NCBI GenBank assembly: GCA_963969345.1
Contig: OZ017766.1
Span: 12,586,001-12,650,000 of the forward strand
Length of the DNA stretch: 64,000 bases
DNA from: Turbatrix aceti
Taxonomy: Eukaryota > Nematoda > Chromadorea > Rhabditida > Panagrolaimidae
Reading direction: 5' to 3'
The position numbers were made by a program, and so were the translations under genes. The notes beneath the pieces are model-generated. The model worked only from the letters and a program-made list of their open reading frames with translations, did not search any database and was not told the origin of the DNA. This document shows positions 24,658-36,229 of this stretch, piece by piece; the stretch's first letter is position 1; each line of letters opens with the position of its first letter.

Positions 24658-24732
24658 CGCTGCGCCCAAGCGGGATCGAACCTCGACCTTGATTTCCTTG
24701 AAGACGCGCCACACACCACTGGGCCACCCATA
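24658..24732 (-). other. tRNA-like sequence with good A and B boxes
   Basis: Minus strand: the A-box TGGCCCAGTGG and the B-box GGTTCGATCCC are intact and about 40 bases apart. The acceptor strands do not pair and no clean anticodon stem is visible. This combination suggests the polymerase III promoter head of a tRNA-derived SINE or an old tRNA copy. Confidence 0.4.
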
Positions 24733-25589
24733 AAATTTTTGGCACAAAATGCAGTTCTTTGTTTAAAAAAGCGTAATTGTTTTTTGTTGCTGTAAATTAC
24801 GATACTAAATACATTTTTTGTAACAAGTGTGCATTTGAAATTTTGTATCATTAAAAAAGTATACTGTTTTGGTGATCAAAGGATTTATAAATTTTTTATT
24901 TAATTTCATTTTTGACATTGTACTTTTTTTGTCCAAAAAATGTGTAACTCTAAAAACAATCCTAATATTATTGTATCCGACACACTTAAAAAAAACAAAA
25001 TGTTTTTTAGTATGTAAAACCATACAAAATCTTATATTCATAATATACTGCATCATTACTATTTTTATTTTGATCACACCCTGACCTTACCTTTCCCTAG
25101 TACGCCTGCCAGAATCACACTTACATGCATATTATTTTATATCCACAGCACACAAAATTCTGCTTTGGTCTTTAATTATCAGCTTCTTTTTGGCTTCCAA
25201 GTAACATTGTCGACTTTTCTCCCTTTTTCACCACCACCGTTCGGCATACACTGATTACTGCCTACATTCTTGTTTCTGGCTTCAGATGTAACCTTGCATC
25301 TTTCATTTTTTTTGCACAGGAAAATTGAAATTTGTCATTTTCAAGGATTTTTTATCGGAAAGATTATCGGGGAGGGGTGGGATAAGACAGAGCAAAAAGA
25401 GGACGTTTGTGCCGAGTCTTATCCTTTTTTTGCAATAAAGTTTTTTTTCGTATTTTTAGAATAGTTTTCAGATTTTAGAAAGTAGGGGTTGCAAAGGTCA
25501 GAGATAAGATAAGCTTTGTTGCAGGTACGTTATTTGTATTAGATTTTTTAAAACAAAAGTATAACGTGGATTAAATTTTTTTTTAAATA

Positions 25590-27153
25590 CAGTGGTCTGC
25601 AAAAAGATAGGGCCACCCCCAAAAAGGGCGTTTCTGACGTTCGTTGAAGAGTTAGAAAAAATCTGTTTTGAGGAATGAATTCAGCGTCCCAGGAAACCCT
25701 AATAACGTTCTGATACCCGTGATTCAAAGTCGTTGTAAAAAAAAATTAAGCAAAGTAGGATTTTTTTGCTCTGCAAAAAGATAGGGCCACTTTGATAAAA
25801 AAAATCTTTGGAGACCAAGTTATTGACCAATACAGGAGTTACGGTATTATTTAATTACTAGCAGTATAACAAACATAAAAAATGTAGAAACCCGGTCGAA
25901 CAACCTGCGCTTTGATAGTCTGCAAGCCAATTCTCCCTATCGAGTACCTCAACATCGATTAGGGGATCCTGGTGGTCTGTTACGTGGTCGTATTGTCTTG
26001 TGTTGTTATAAAAAGTTTAGGTAGGGATGCAGTAAGTATTGTTATAATGATATAGGCATTAAACAGCGACATTAAAACCCCAGGAAAAAATTTTTTGTAA
26101 CTGAATTACCCTCGATTTTAACGATTTCCGGTACATCCACGCGTGGTTTGGTTGAAATAGGTGCGGTTTAAAGCGCTTTTGTGCATGAATGTTTAGAAAC
26201 AAGCTGTAGGAACATTTTGGTATGATTTTGAATTTAACCTCGGGTGTAGTAATATCAGCGAGAAGTGTAGCGTTTTGACTGAACCTGAGTAATTTATCGG
26301 CTATCAAAGTTAATTATGTTACCTATGATGAAAGCATGGTTTATTGCTTTTGTTGTGTTCTACAACCCTAAATAAGTATTTCAAAAACGAAGCAGAATTT
26401 TATACTCTATTGACGTCACCGAAAAGCCGATAGGAACTTTGACCTAAATTCGTAAAAAATTTCTGCTAAAATGAAAAACTCTGGGTGAACGATGCTTCGT
26501 TTTGGCTAAAGTGTCATGTACGCCAAAATGTTCCTACAGCTTGTTTCTAAACATTCATGCACAAAAGCGCTTTAAACCGCACCTATTTCAACCAAACCAC
26601 GCGTGGATGTACCGGAAATCGTTAAAATCGAGGGTAATTCAGTTACAAAAAATTTTTTCCTGGGGTTTTAATGTCGCTGTTTGATGCCTATATCATTATA
26701 ACAATACTTACTGCATCCCTACCTAAACTTTTTATAACAACACAAGACAATACGACCACGTAACAGACCACCAGGATCCCCTAATCGATGTTGAGGTACT
26801 CGATAGGGAGAATTGGCTTGCAGACTATCAAAGCGCAGGTTGTTCGACCGGGTTTCTACATTTTTTATGTTTGTTATACTGCTAGTAATTAAATAATACC
26901 GTAACTCCTGTATTGGTCAATAACTTGGTCTCCAAAGATTTTTTTTATCAAAGTGGCCCTATCTTTTTGCAGTGCAAAAAAATCCTACTTTCCTTAATTT
27001 TTTTTTACAACGACCTTGAATCACGGGTATCAGAACGTTATTAGGGTTTCCTGGGACGCTGAATTCATTCCTCAAAACAGATTTTGTCTAACTCTTCAAC
27101 GAACGTCAGAAACGCCCTTTTTGGGGGTGGCCCTATCTTTTTGCAGACCACTG
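25590..27153. mobile_element. Foldback element FB3, TA-flanked, 1564 bp
   Basis: Perfect terminal inverted repeats begin CAGTGGTCTGCAAAAAGATA and are flanked by TA at 25588-25589 and 27154-27155. The arms (25590-26222 and 26521-27153) mirror each other almost completely, leaving a spacer of about 300 bp. The same 51-residue frame occurs in both arms because they are copies of each other. The ends differ from FB1/FB2, so this is a second Tc1/mariner-like foldback family. No transposase is encoded. Confidence 0.9.
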
Positions 27154-27155
27154 TA

Positions 27156-30100
27156 TATTCGTAAAAAAATTTTCAGAATTCGTTCTTCTTTTTTTTGCTT
27201 TTACAAATCGGGTTTTGGGACAAAAGTTTTAACTTTTTTGACACAACCAAGACCCGCTTTTTTTAAATTTAAATTTTGAATTGTTGTAAAAATTTTGTTC
27301 AAAGTGTAAATTTTAAAATGCTTTGCCTGTTTTTTTTTTGCTTATAATCTGCAACTTTGTCTATAAACTTTCCGTTGTTGACATTTGCAGTTCCAAAAAA
27401 TCCAGCTGCTAATATCTTTTAAAAAATAACACAAACATCTGATAAATTCAAGATGCAGCATTTTAATAGAAAACATGTCTATAAACATAACACGATTTGT
27501 TTACACCCTCCTGGTACCGTAATCCAGATTGCAATAAATATATGCTTGAATGCCATGACCGATGGCATTTTGCTGCGTGCATACTAACACAAGATTAAAC
27601 CCCCCTCCTTCTGATACATCATCAACGTCAGTTGAAAGATTGCTTTCTGTACATACATATTATGTATCTCCCCGATTGCCCCCTGCGTGTACGAATAACT
27701 ATCCAGACAGTTGTTTCCAACATTTATAATTTTTTTCGGCTTATGAAAGCTCGGATTTTTGATATCACAGAGATTTTTGAGGTGTCGTGACACCCAGAGG
27801 ACCGACGCTCATAAATTTTAAAAATTAAATCACGTAATTTTAAAAGCTTTTGAAATTTTGTTTCGAATTTATATAGTTGCCGTCACTTTCATAAATTTTG
27901 GCAATGGTCTGTCGTCTACTTCCTTTTTTTTCAAAATTTTGTCTAGGTGGTAGCATACTAAATAAATAATGGCAAAAAAAATTTATAAATGTTACAGTTT
28001 TTTCTAACATTTTTAAAGCAATTGAAAATTTTTTCAGTTCCAATTTTTAGAATTTCCCAAATTATCTATTGCTAGACTTTTTTAGACAACTGTGTTTTGC
28101 GCACTTGTCTGTCTAAAATTTCCAATGTCCCTAATGCACTTCCCTTGCCTATCGTATCTTTTATCTACGAGGTATCAACACACTAGGGGCTAAGATAAAT
28201 GAAAGGCCAATGCCGTAGGACTCATCTATTTTTCTTCTTACTCTACGTCACCAAGCGCAATAGTGCATACATGCGTGCCAGGAGAAATGTTTTCAACAGA
28301 AAAAATTCATCGCCTCCTTATCTTTCCAGACATCTATCTACTTTTTTTTCTTTTTCCCGTTATCTTGATACATAGCCTCCGGAGCAGAGTTTCCTGCCTG
28401 CCTTGTTTATCAGTCCATCACCAGAACGTCAGGACTCACCCAGGACGGTACAGTCAGTCAGTACACTCTATGCAAAAAAGATCGCTTACGTACTTACTTA
28501 GATTTATTGAATGTTGCCCTGGGAGGTTGGTTGATGGACTGACTTTTTTATGGCTTTTTTGGTTTTGGTCTGGGTGGTCGGTTGCACGGAGCAACGGCAA
28601 ATGAGTGATGGATTTTTATGGGAGCTCCCGATCATTTTTATATTTTTTTGGACAAAAAATGTTTTTTTTCCAAAAACTTGATTTATGGCATGCCGGAAGT
28701 TAATGTACATATGTATACTTTTCTGATTCTCACAAGGAAATTGTCTTCTTTTTTATGTGATTTTGAAATGAGGTAGTGAAATAGTATGTATTTTTTATTG
28801 ACGTTAGGCAGTGTTCTTACTAATGCTTGAACAGAAATTTCATACTATCTATATTTTTTTTGTTCGTCAACAATTTTTTTTTGAGGTAACTAAATATGTA
28901 CACTAAATCAAAGCCAAAGCTTGAAACAAAAAAGTTTTTTAGCATTGTCATTTCTTTTGTTTGTTACCCCGATTTAGTATAAAAAAAACATCAATGAAAC
29001 CAGGAAATTTCATGCACTGGAGGATTTTGTAAATAGTTTTGTGTGAAATTTTTTTTCAAAAAAAACAAGTTTTTGGTAAGTAAAAATTTCTAAAGAAAAC
29101 TGAATGAAACATTATAAAACATTTTATAATTTAGATTTTAACAAAACTTGTTATTATTGTTTGTATAACAAAAAAATCAAAAAAACTTGTTTTTTAAATT
29201 TCTCTAACAATTTATTTAATCTCATAATAAATCTGATATTGTAAACCTCCACTGACTCACTTGCAATGAAAAAAACTAATGCCATTTTATTCGAAAAATG
29301 AGTGCACCTCATTTTTTGGCTTCTGTTTTTTAATGCCACCTTCAATAAAAAAGGGAGTTCACCGGCACTGAAAACACTTCGTTATATTTTTTTGCATTTT
29401 GAATCGTAATTTTTAATTTCAAAAAAAAAATATTTTCAATTCATTAAAAATTTGGCTGAGTTACATAGCTTGGCCTCTAGCCGAAATATCCGCCTGTATT
29501 AGACACTGGTCATATCCCAGATTTGTTTTTCTTTATCGTTTCTTCTAGCCGCCCCCCTCCCCCCCATCGGCGGTGTCAAATGTCTTTTCTTTCAACCGAC
29601 AGTCCTTTTTTTTCCTTCTTTAGTACACAGTGCCCCCAGTCAGCAAGCCGTCCAGCGAGTATGCCTCCAGGCACTCAGACCACTTCACATTTCTTCAATT
29701 TCCTGATTTTTCACACTTTTTTTTCTTAACGCCTGGTTACGCATTTCCTGCCTCATGTTTGTTTGTTCGTTCGTTCATGAGTGCCGCTTTTGTTCTGGGA
29801 AACCCATCCGACAACAAAAAATAAATAGTAAAAGGGTTTTCTATAGTTTCTACCGTAATCAGCGTGTCTGCAGACGTGTATACATTCACTTTCATTTTTG
29901 AGTCGTTTTTTTCCTCCAAATTCTCACTTTTACACGCCAAGAAGCGTTTTTGAAAAGAAAAAAACTCAGGTATGTACGTGCGAGATAAAAAGAGACAGGT
30001 GTATTTTACGTTTTGTTATACTTTTTTTTCGCTTCAATTACCATCTTTTCATCGCCTTTTCTTTCCTAAAATGAATGTTCTTGAATGTCGAAAAAAATCC

Positions 30101-32219
30101 AATCCAGCAAAGTAAAAAAATTACAAGGAAGAAGAAAAAAACGAGGAGGAGTGGTAGGTTTGTTTCATCGGAAAAGTGGGAGGAGGTGGGGTATACGATA
30201 GCAAATAAATATTGCCTGTGGCGCCGTTTCATTCTCATGCTCTTGGTCATGCCGCCCATCATTGTCCTGATGAGCCGGGGCACAAGGGTAAACACAAATG
30301 TGTATGTGTACACAAATATATATGTATGTATCCACAAACATTTTTCATAGATACATGCACGCAGGAGGAGGAGGTCTGGTCTCTTGGTCTATTGTGCCAT
30401 TTTGTCTTTCATTTTATCTGGTTGCACTGCTTTCAATGCCGTTGTCTGTATCACTATTTTTGCCGCCTTTTTGAATGGAACGTGGGTTAGGTTGTCTTGT
30501 GTTATTTATCCAAAAAAATCTAAAAGTGCATTTTTAGAACAAAAAATAGTTGATTCTTGGCGGCAAAACTCAATTTTTTATCAAAACATAGTAAATCAGG
30601 AATAAAAGTGCTGTTTAGATAAAAAAATTGCTAATCAGCGATAAACTTTAACAACATCCTTAAAAAATGAAAATGAACCTAATTATTTAATCAAAAGTCA
30701 AAAGCCAACAAAATAATCAACATTTTTAAACTTTGCAGTTTGTCACGTTATTAAAAGTGGAAACACTGTATTTCAGTTTTTTTATGATTGTTATTAAATA
30801 AAATTTTAATAGGTATTTTTTTATAAATACCCCTTTTGTAATTTTTTTAACAAACTTTTTTAAAATTTAAAGGTATACATAGATACCGTAATTATTCACA
30901 AAATTTATTTTTTAAGTAAAAAAATTCTATTTATGATAGCCTAAAATTGGTTAAATCCAAACTTTAATTCCAAAAAAACATTATACGTTTTTAAATTCTC
31001 TGCAAAATTTCTGCAGAAATGAATAGTTTTTTTAGCCCATCAAGTCATCTAGGATTTATGTAGCAGCCGTGTAACATAGGCACGGTCGATAAGCTTTAAT
31101 CAAACAAAAAAGGGCAGAAAAAAAAACAAAACAAAGCACCCATCTTGCTTGCCTGTTTCTTGGTCGGCGTTTAGCTGAACCAAGCAGTCCTTAAACATTA
31201 AACCCCAGTTGATTCATTCATTTGAATAAAAGCCATCTGGCACAACATTATCGTATGATAAAGCCGCACTCCCTCAGGCAGCACAATCCACAAAATGCTT
31301 GTAGGTTACAGCCGACAATGTACACTTTTTTCCAATTTTTTTTTTCCGACTTAGAAAAAAATTTGTTAAGGTCAAAATTTTTTGTTCGTGTTTGTTCGTA
31401 AATAAAACTAAATTCAAAAAAAATAATAATGTAACTGTCGATTCGAAAAACCATTTTTTTGTAAAAATATAGGAAAACACCTGTCTTGTATTCGTTTCGT
31501 AATCCCCTGAAAATCAAAAATTCGAAAAAGAGTTTTCGACGCAAAAATTAAATTTTGATTTTCATGCCGAATACTCAAAAAACGCCGTAAAAATTATCTT
31601 GAACTTTCAAAACGACTACTTCAATTTTTGAGTTGAAACCCAATTTTTCATTTTTGTTAGCGAACACAAAAAAATTCGCGTCCGTTTGCGAACGAAAAAG
31701 AACGACTGTTTTCCCTTCTTCGGTCATAAATCCGTCCAAAAAATTTGATTCCGAACTTTGATTCCTTCAATCAAAAAAAAAACAACTTTAATTTCTTATT
31801 ATTTTGAATTTGCTTTTAAATTTAATTTGCAGCAATTTTTTGCATTTCCTCTTCCTCAAATCAATGAAATTTCCTCCCAGAATGCAGCGTTCGTCTTTTT
31901 TTTTTGCTTTCACCCCCCGGACCGACAAAAAAATTATCCCTGTTTTTATCCGTTGAAAATTTTTTCTCAAAACAAAAAAAAAATCTCGAGTATCTTCCAT
32001 TTTTCATTTTTCGTCTTTTTTTGTCCTCGCCGCGTACGTACTGAATTTTTGAGACGCTCCAATGCACTTTCGACGGACGCATAATAAATTGTATTTTTTT
32101 TTCAGGTTGCATCATCCACGTTTGCTATTTGCTCTACCGTAACCGGAAGAGCAGGTGTGCAACAACACCTTTACACCTTTTTCACCTGCCTTAGCCCAGA
32201 AATTAAGTTTCCCTCTCAA
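27156..32219. other. Intergenic AT-rich DNA before the GPCR
   Basis: No gene is supported over 5 kb. Balanced patches near 28260-28620, 29540-29780 and 30170-30500 hold short open frames without recognisable domains. GTTCGCGAAC-type motifs occur near 31385 and 31655-31700. A T-rich tract ending TTTTTTTCAG at about 32105, 115 bases before the GPCR start codon, could be a 5'UTR intron or trans-splice acceptor. Confidence 0.5.
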
Positions 32220-35200
32220 ATGGATATCGTAACCGATCTCTACGAAACGATACATCCGGGGTTGGTGCTGACCCTCTGCATCAGCGGTGCCATTGGACAC
32301 GTCCTGGCCATCGGTGTGCTTTTACGCATGAAAAATCCAACTAACATTCTCCTCGTCAGTATGTCATGGTAAGGATTGTTTGTTTCTCTGTCCGCTGCTT
32401 TATTCTTTCTTCCGTGTCTAGACTTCAGAGGAGGTCATACACCCCCTATTGAAGCCAACACGGTTCCTTTGTGTTTTCAAAGGGTATAGAGGCGTGAAGC
32501 CGACAGTAATCTGAATTTTGAAACACTTTTTTGGAAGCATAAAAGGGCAAAAATTGGTGCAAAAACTTTTTTATCAATCGTAAAAAACTTTTTTGTCAAC
32601 TGGGGATTAGACAAAAAAATGAAAATGAAGTACAATTTTATAATTTTTGAAAATCACATTATTGCAAACAAAGTTTTGTAAAACTTTAAATTTTTTAAAA
32701 ATGTCAATTTATTTTTGCGTAATAATTTGTTTTGAAAATTGGAATCAAAAAAAAATTTTGTTTTGCGTTTTTTGAAAAATTCGACAAAATAAATCAACAA
32801 AGATTGTTTTTAATTTTTTTCGCCAAAAATAGTGACCGTAACAATTTTTATCGTTTTTATACAGTGCTTACCGAACACTATTTACAGTAATGATATGACG
32901 TTCTAAATCAACAAGAAAAAGTAGGCATCAAAAATCTTAAATTTACGATCTCATAAATTTAATTTCAGTACAAAGACATTTTCTTTTACGGCGCAAAAAA
33001 TAGCCAATAATCTTCACATTCAAAAAAAATCTGTACAATTTTTCTCCCTCATTCCAGTAATTTCTCAAACACCAAAATAAAAACAAATATCGACTAATTA
33101 ATGGGTTGTTTAATTTTCACTAAGTGGAAGGCAGAAAAAGAAGGAGAAAAAAGAATTTGATTACACGCTTCTTTTTTTTTTATACGTTCGGCTTGAATTT
33201 TAGTACGTCTTTTTGCTCATGTATCTGGTTGCCCTGCGGTGGCACGATGGCGTAGTAGTAGCCCAAAAATCACGAAATGAACAGTCGCCCGAATCTTTTA
33301 AACGTAAAATGTTCATTTGAAAGCAAAACAACTGCCTGGTTGTTTGACTCTTGCCAGAAGCGTTCTGCGTAGGTGGAAGCTAAATTGCAAGCCAGGCAAA
33401 CATGAGCAGCACAGGACAACCAAAACAGTACTTTTTGTACAATGTTCATTTATTTATCCACTGAAAATGCACGTAGAAAAAAATATAAAAAAGATGACAA
33501 TCTGATAAGCAGGCGTGACAATTGTTCAAATTTACAAAAAATTGCATTAATTTTGTGGGAAAAAAAACAAATATTTTTTCTTCGTTTTCAAATTTTTTTA
33601 AAATCAAATTTTCAAATTTTTTTTTTACAAAAAAAATTCATTTGAAGCAAAATAAAAAAAAACAACATTTTTAAATTTTTTTAAATTTTCTTTATGTTAA
33701 AAAATTTGTATATTTTTTTGTCTAGAAATCCGGATTACAATAATTTTTTTTACCTCACAGCAAGTCACCCTGACAAAAAATGCACTTCCAGTACAGTCCG
33801 GTCTAGACTGTTTCCGGTTAACCTTCGGTTACGATTCATTATCTCTTGGAATTATTTTTTACCAAGAAAAGAATAAAGTTTTTCTAAAAACTAAATATTT
33901 ACACAGGATGTCGCCATTCGTTGTGGTCTGGTGTCTGCCAACCGAGGGGTAAAAAAATAAGGATGAAGATGAATAGAAATTGTAATAATTGCAGTTTTGC
34001 CTCGAGGAAGTAGCGAAACGGCAATTTTTTTTTAAATGAAGAAAAAAATTTCTATTTTTTTTTCACGGCAGCTGAAAAAAAATTCTCCAGACAAAAAAAC
34101 CTTACAGAAAAATTTAAAAAAAACAAAATTACGGTATTGGAAAAAAATATACGGTATTCTAAAACAATCCATAATTATGAAAAAAATACAGTAAATCCTT
34201 CCAAAAAATACGGTAACTGAAAAAAAATATGAAGAGATTTTTTTTCAAAATATTTAGAAAAATATTTTTTTATTATTTTTTTAATTTACGATAATAAAAA
34301 AAAACCGTAAACCAAAGAATCATGGTACCCAAAAAATTAAAACAACATAAAAAATGAATTTTATATCATAAAAATTTTCTAACCACCTCCAAAATTTTAA
34401 GCAGTCAACTAATCCTCTGCGCAAACTTCCTCTACAGCACAGCCTTCAAATACGGTAGCGACGGTCTCTGCCTGTCCAGTCTGTGGGGCTTTGGATGGAC
34501 GTCAACGTTCCTTGTCAGTGTCAATCTCTCCGTCATCGTCGAGATGTGTGGCGTCTTCCACGTCGTTGCGCTCTCCATCATCCGGTACGTCTCGCTGGAG
34601 GACCTCACAAAGCGGACGTCTTCCCAGTCATGGTTCACGTACAAAAGATGCTGGCAGGCTTTGGCCATCATCTACGGCAGCGTCCTGTTCGTCTGTGGTC
34701 CACTGTATTTTCACTCGACGATCAAAAAGTCAGAGCCTTCTGAAGGATGCATTGAAGATTTTCCAGACCTCAAACAGCTACCCGCCTACCGGTTGACCTT
34801 CGTCGACGACCCAGTGCTCCAAAGAGTCAATTTCTGGCTTTTTGGAAGCATTTGCAAGCTCATTCCCTGCTCGATCCTCTGCATCATGACTTTTCTGCTG
34901 CTCAATAGCCTCAGCAAGATCCGGGCCATGTCAGCGAGATTTGCAAGCGAAGAACGAGATCGGCATTACGTCAGGACGACTAACATGATTTTGGTAGGTT
35001 TTTTTTGAAATTCGAACAAAAATGTCATAAACCTAAAAAAATTTCTGTGGCTCATAGAAATTTCAGCACCTCGAAAAATGATTGTTTGTCAAAAAAATAC
35101 GGGATTCCAAAATTTCATTTTTGTTTTCTATTAAAAAATTTTTTTTCGAAATCTATATGAAATTTTGGAAAACTGTAATTTTTTTAGAGAACTGTATGAT

Positions 35201-35955
35201 TTTTTTTGAGCGACAAAAATTTTTTCAAAGTTCTTAATTTTTTTTCGTAAAAGCAAAAAAAACGGTAGTTTCGAGCAATCCAAAAAATTCTCGAACCCAA
35301 AAAAATTTTCATCGCGCCCAAAAAAATGTAAAAAAACACACTTGAAATAAAAAAAATTACGATCTAAAAAATATTATGGAAATTCTAAAAAAAACTATGG
35401 CCAAAAAAAAAAGTTTGCTCAAAAAAATGTGTGCACCCCCAAATGTTTTGACAAAGACGTTTACCAAAAATTTTGCAGATCATCATGTTCATCTTCATCT
35501 GTGTCGAATTCCCCCAAGGCATCCTCGCAGTAGCCCAAAGCGTCACCACCATACCGTATTCCGATTTTCTGGGCGATTTATTCGAGATGCTAACACTGCT
35601 CGCATCCTGTCTTATCTTCGCTCTCTTCTGCTCAATGAACTCCCGCCTCAGAGAGGCATTCTACGACGTAGCACGCAGTATCTGTTTTTTTCGGCACATG
35701 CTACACAAAATTCACAAGTAAGTTGCAACCAAAAATTTTTCTTCAACAAAAATTTTTTTCTACAATAATAGTTGTAAAATTTTTTTTAATCAAAAAATAA
35801 AAAATTTGTTTACCCCTATTTTTTTCAATTTTTTTTTATACCAAAAATTTTTTTGCAGAACAAAATCTCAGGACACAGACGGGATACTTGAGACATCGTC
35901 CCCCGAAACGCACGTCTTCATCACCGGTCACACTGGTCCAGTCTCCAACGTTTGA
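32220..35955 (+). CDS. DMSR-like neuropeptide GPCR
   Basis: Four exons join in frame to 358 residues: 32220-32368, 34402-34993, 35479-35717 and 35859-35955. The protein has the layout of a rhodopsin-class seven-helix receptor. The strongest identifier is the helix-6 region: HYVRTTNMIL ending exon 2, followed in exon 3 by IIMFIFICVEFPQGILA. An R-T-T-N/R-M stretch followed by E-F-P-Q-G is characteristic of the myosuppressin/FMRFamide receptor (DMSR) family. Helix 1 is in exon 1, after a short N-terminus (MDIVTDLYETIHPG); the cytoplasmic tail ends GPVSNV. Its ligand is probably an amidated peptide, by family inference only. The 2 kb first intron is filled with degenerate AT-rich repeats. Exon 2 has a tandem AAGCAG acceptor, so a form lacking one residue is possible. 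I chose the ATG at 32220 because the longer open frame starts with GTG, not ATG. Confidence 0.85.
32369..34401 (+). other. GPCR intron 1, repeat-rich
   Basis: This 2,033 bp intron has no supported nested gene. Its last 300 bases carry degenerate repeats built on TACGGTA separated by A-runs, similar in style to the introns of HARS. The acceptor is AAG or CAG at 34399-34404. Confidence 0.7.
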
Positions 35956-36093
35956 TCAGCCATTAATTATTCCAAAAAATTGCAAATCCACCAAATTATG
36001 AATTTCAAGTACGGGCTCCTCGACAAATTAATCAGTGCGCGCAACTGAAAATGCCTTCAAAAATTTTTCCCCGCACATGTAAAAAATTTCCAA

Positions 36094-36120
36094 AATAAAT
36101 ACATACGTTTTTTTTATTTT
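36094..36120. terminator. Convergent polyadenylation signals
   Basis: AATAAA on the plus strand (36094-36099) serves the GPCR. AATAAA on the minus strand (36115-36120) serves the Argonaute. They are 15 bases apart, so the two 3' ends probably overlap or abut. Confidence 0.6.
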
Positions 36121-36229
36121 TCATTTCACAGGACAAGAAATACATGTAGTAACAAGAAATACAGCAAAAAACAAGGTGTAAAAAAAGCTTGGAATATACA
36201 TGAAAGAACGTATCAAAAATGCATCAAAC

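Larger units (their letters stand above)
19827..25589. other. Long gene-poor stretch
   Basis: No protein-coding gene is supported in this 5.8 kb. It contains small hairpins at 22887-22932, 23248-23289 and 23511-23540, three tRNA-like sequences on the minus strand (listed separately) and a CATTT microsatellite at about 24405-24432. A balanced-composition patch lies at 20930-21240. Open frames are short and without recognisable domains. Confidence 0.55.

Noticed and set aside
26059..26684. Identical frames ending FSWGFNVAV in both orientations
   Set aside because: They are the two arms of FB3, not a duplicated gene.
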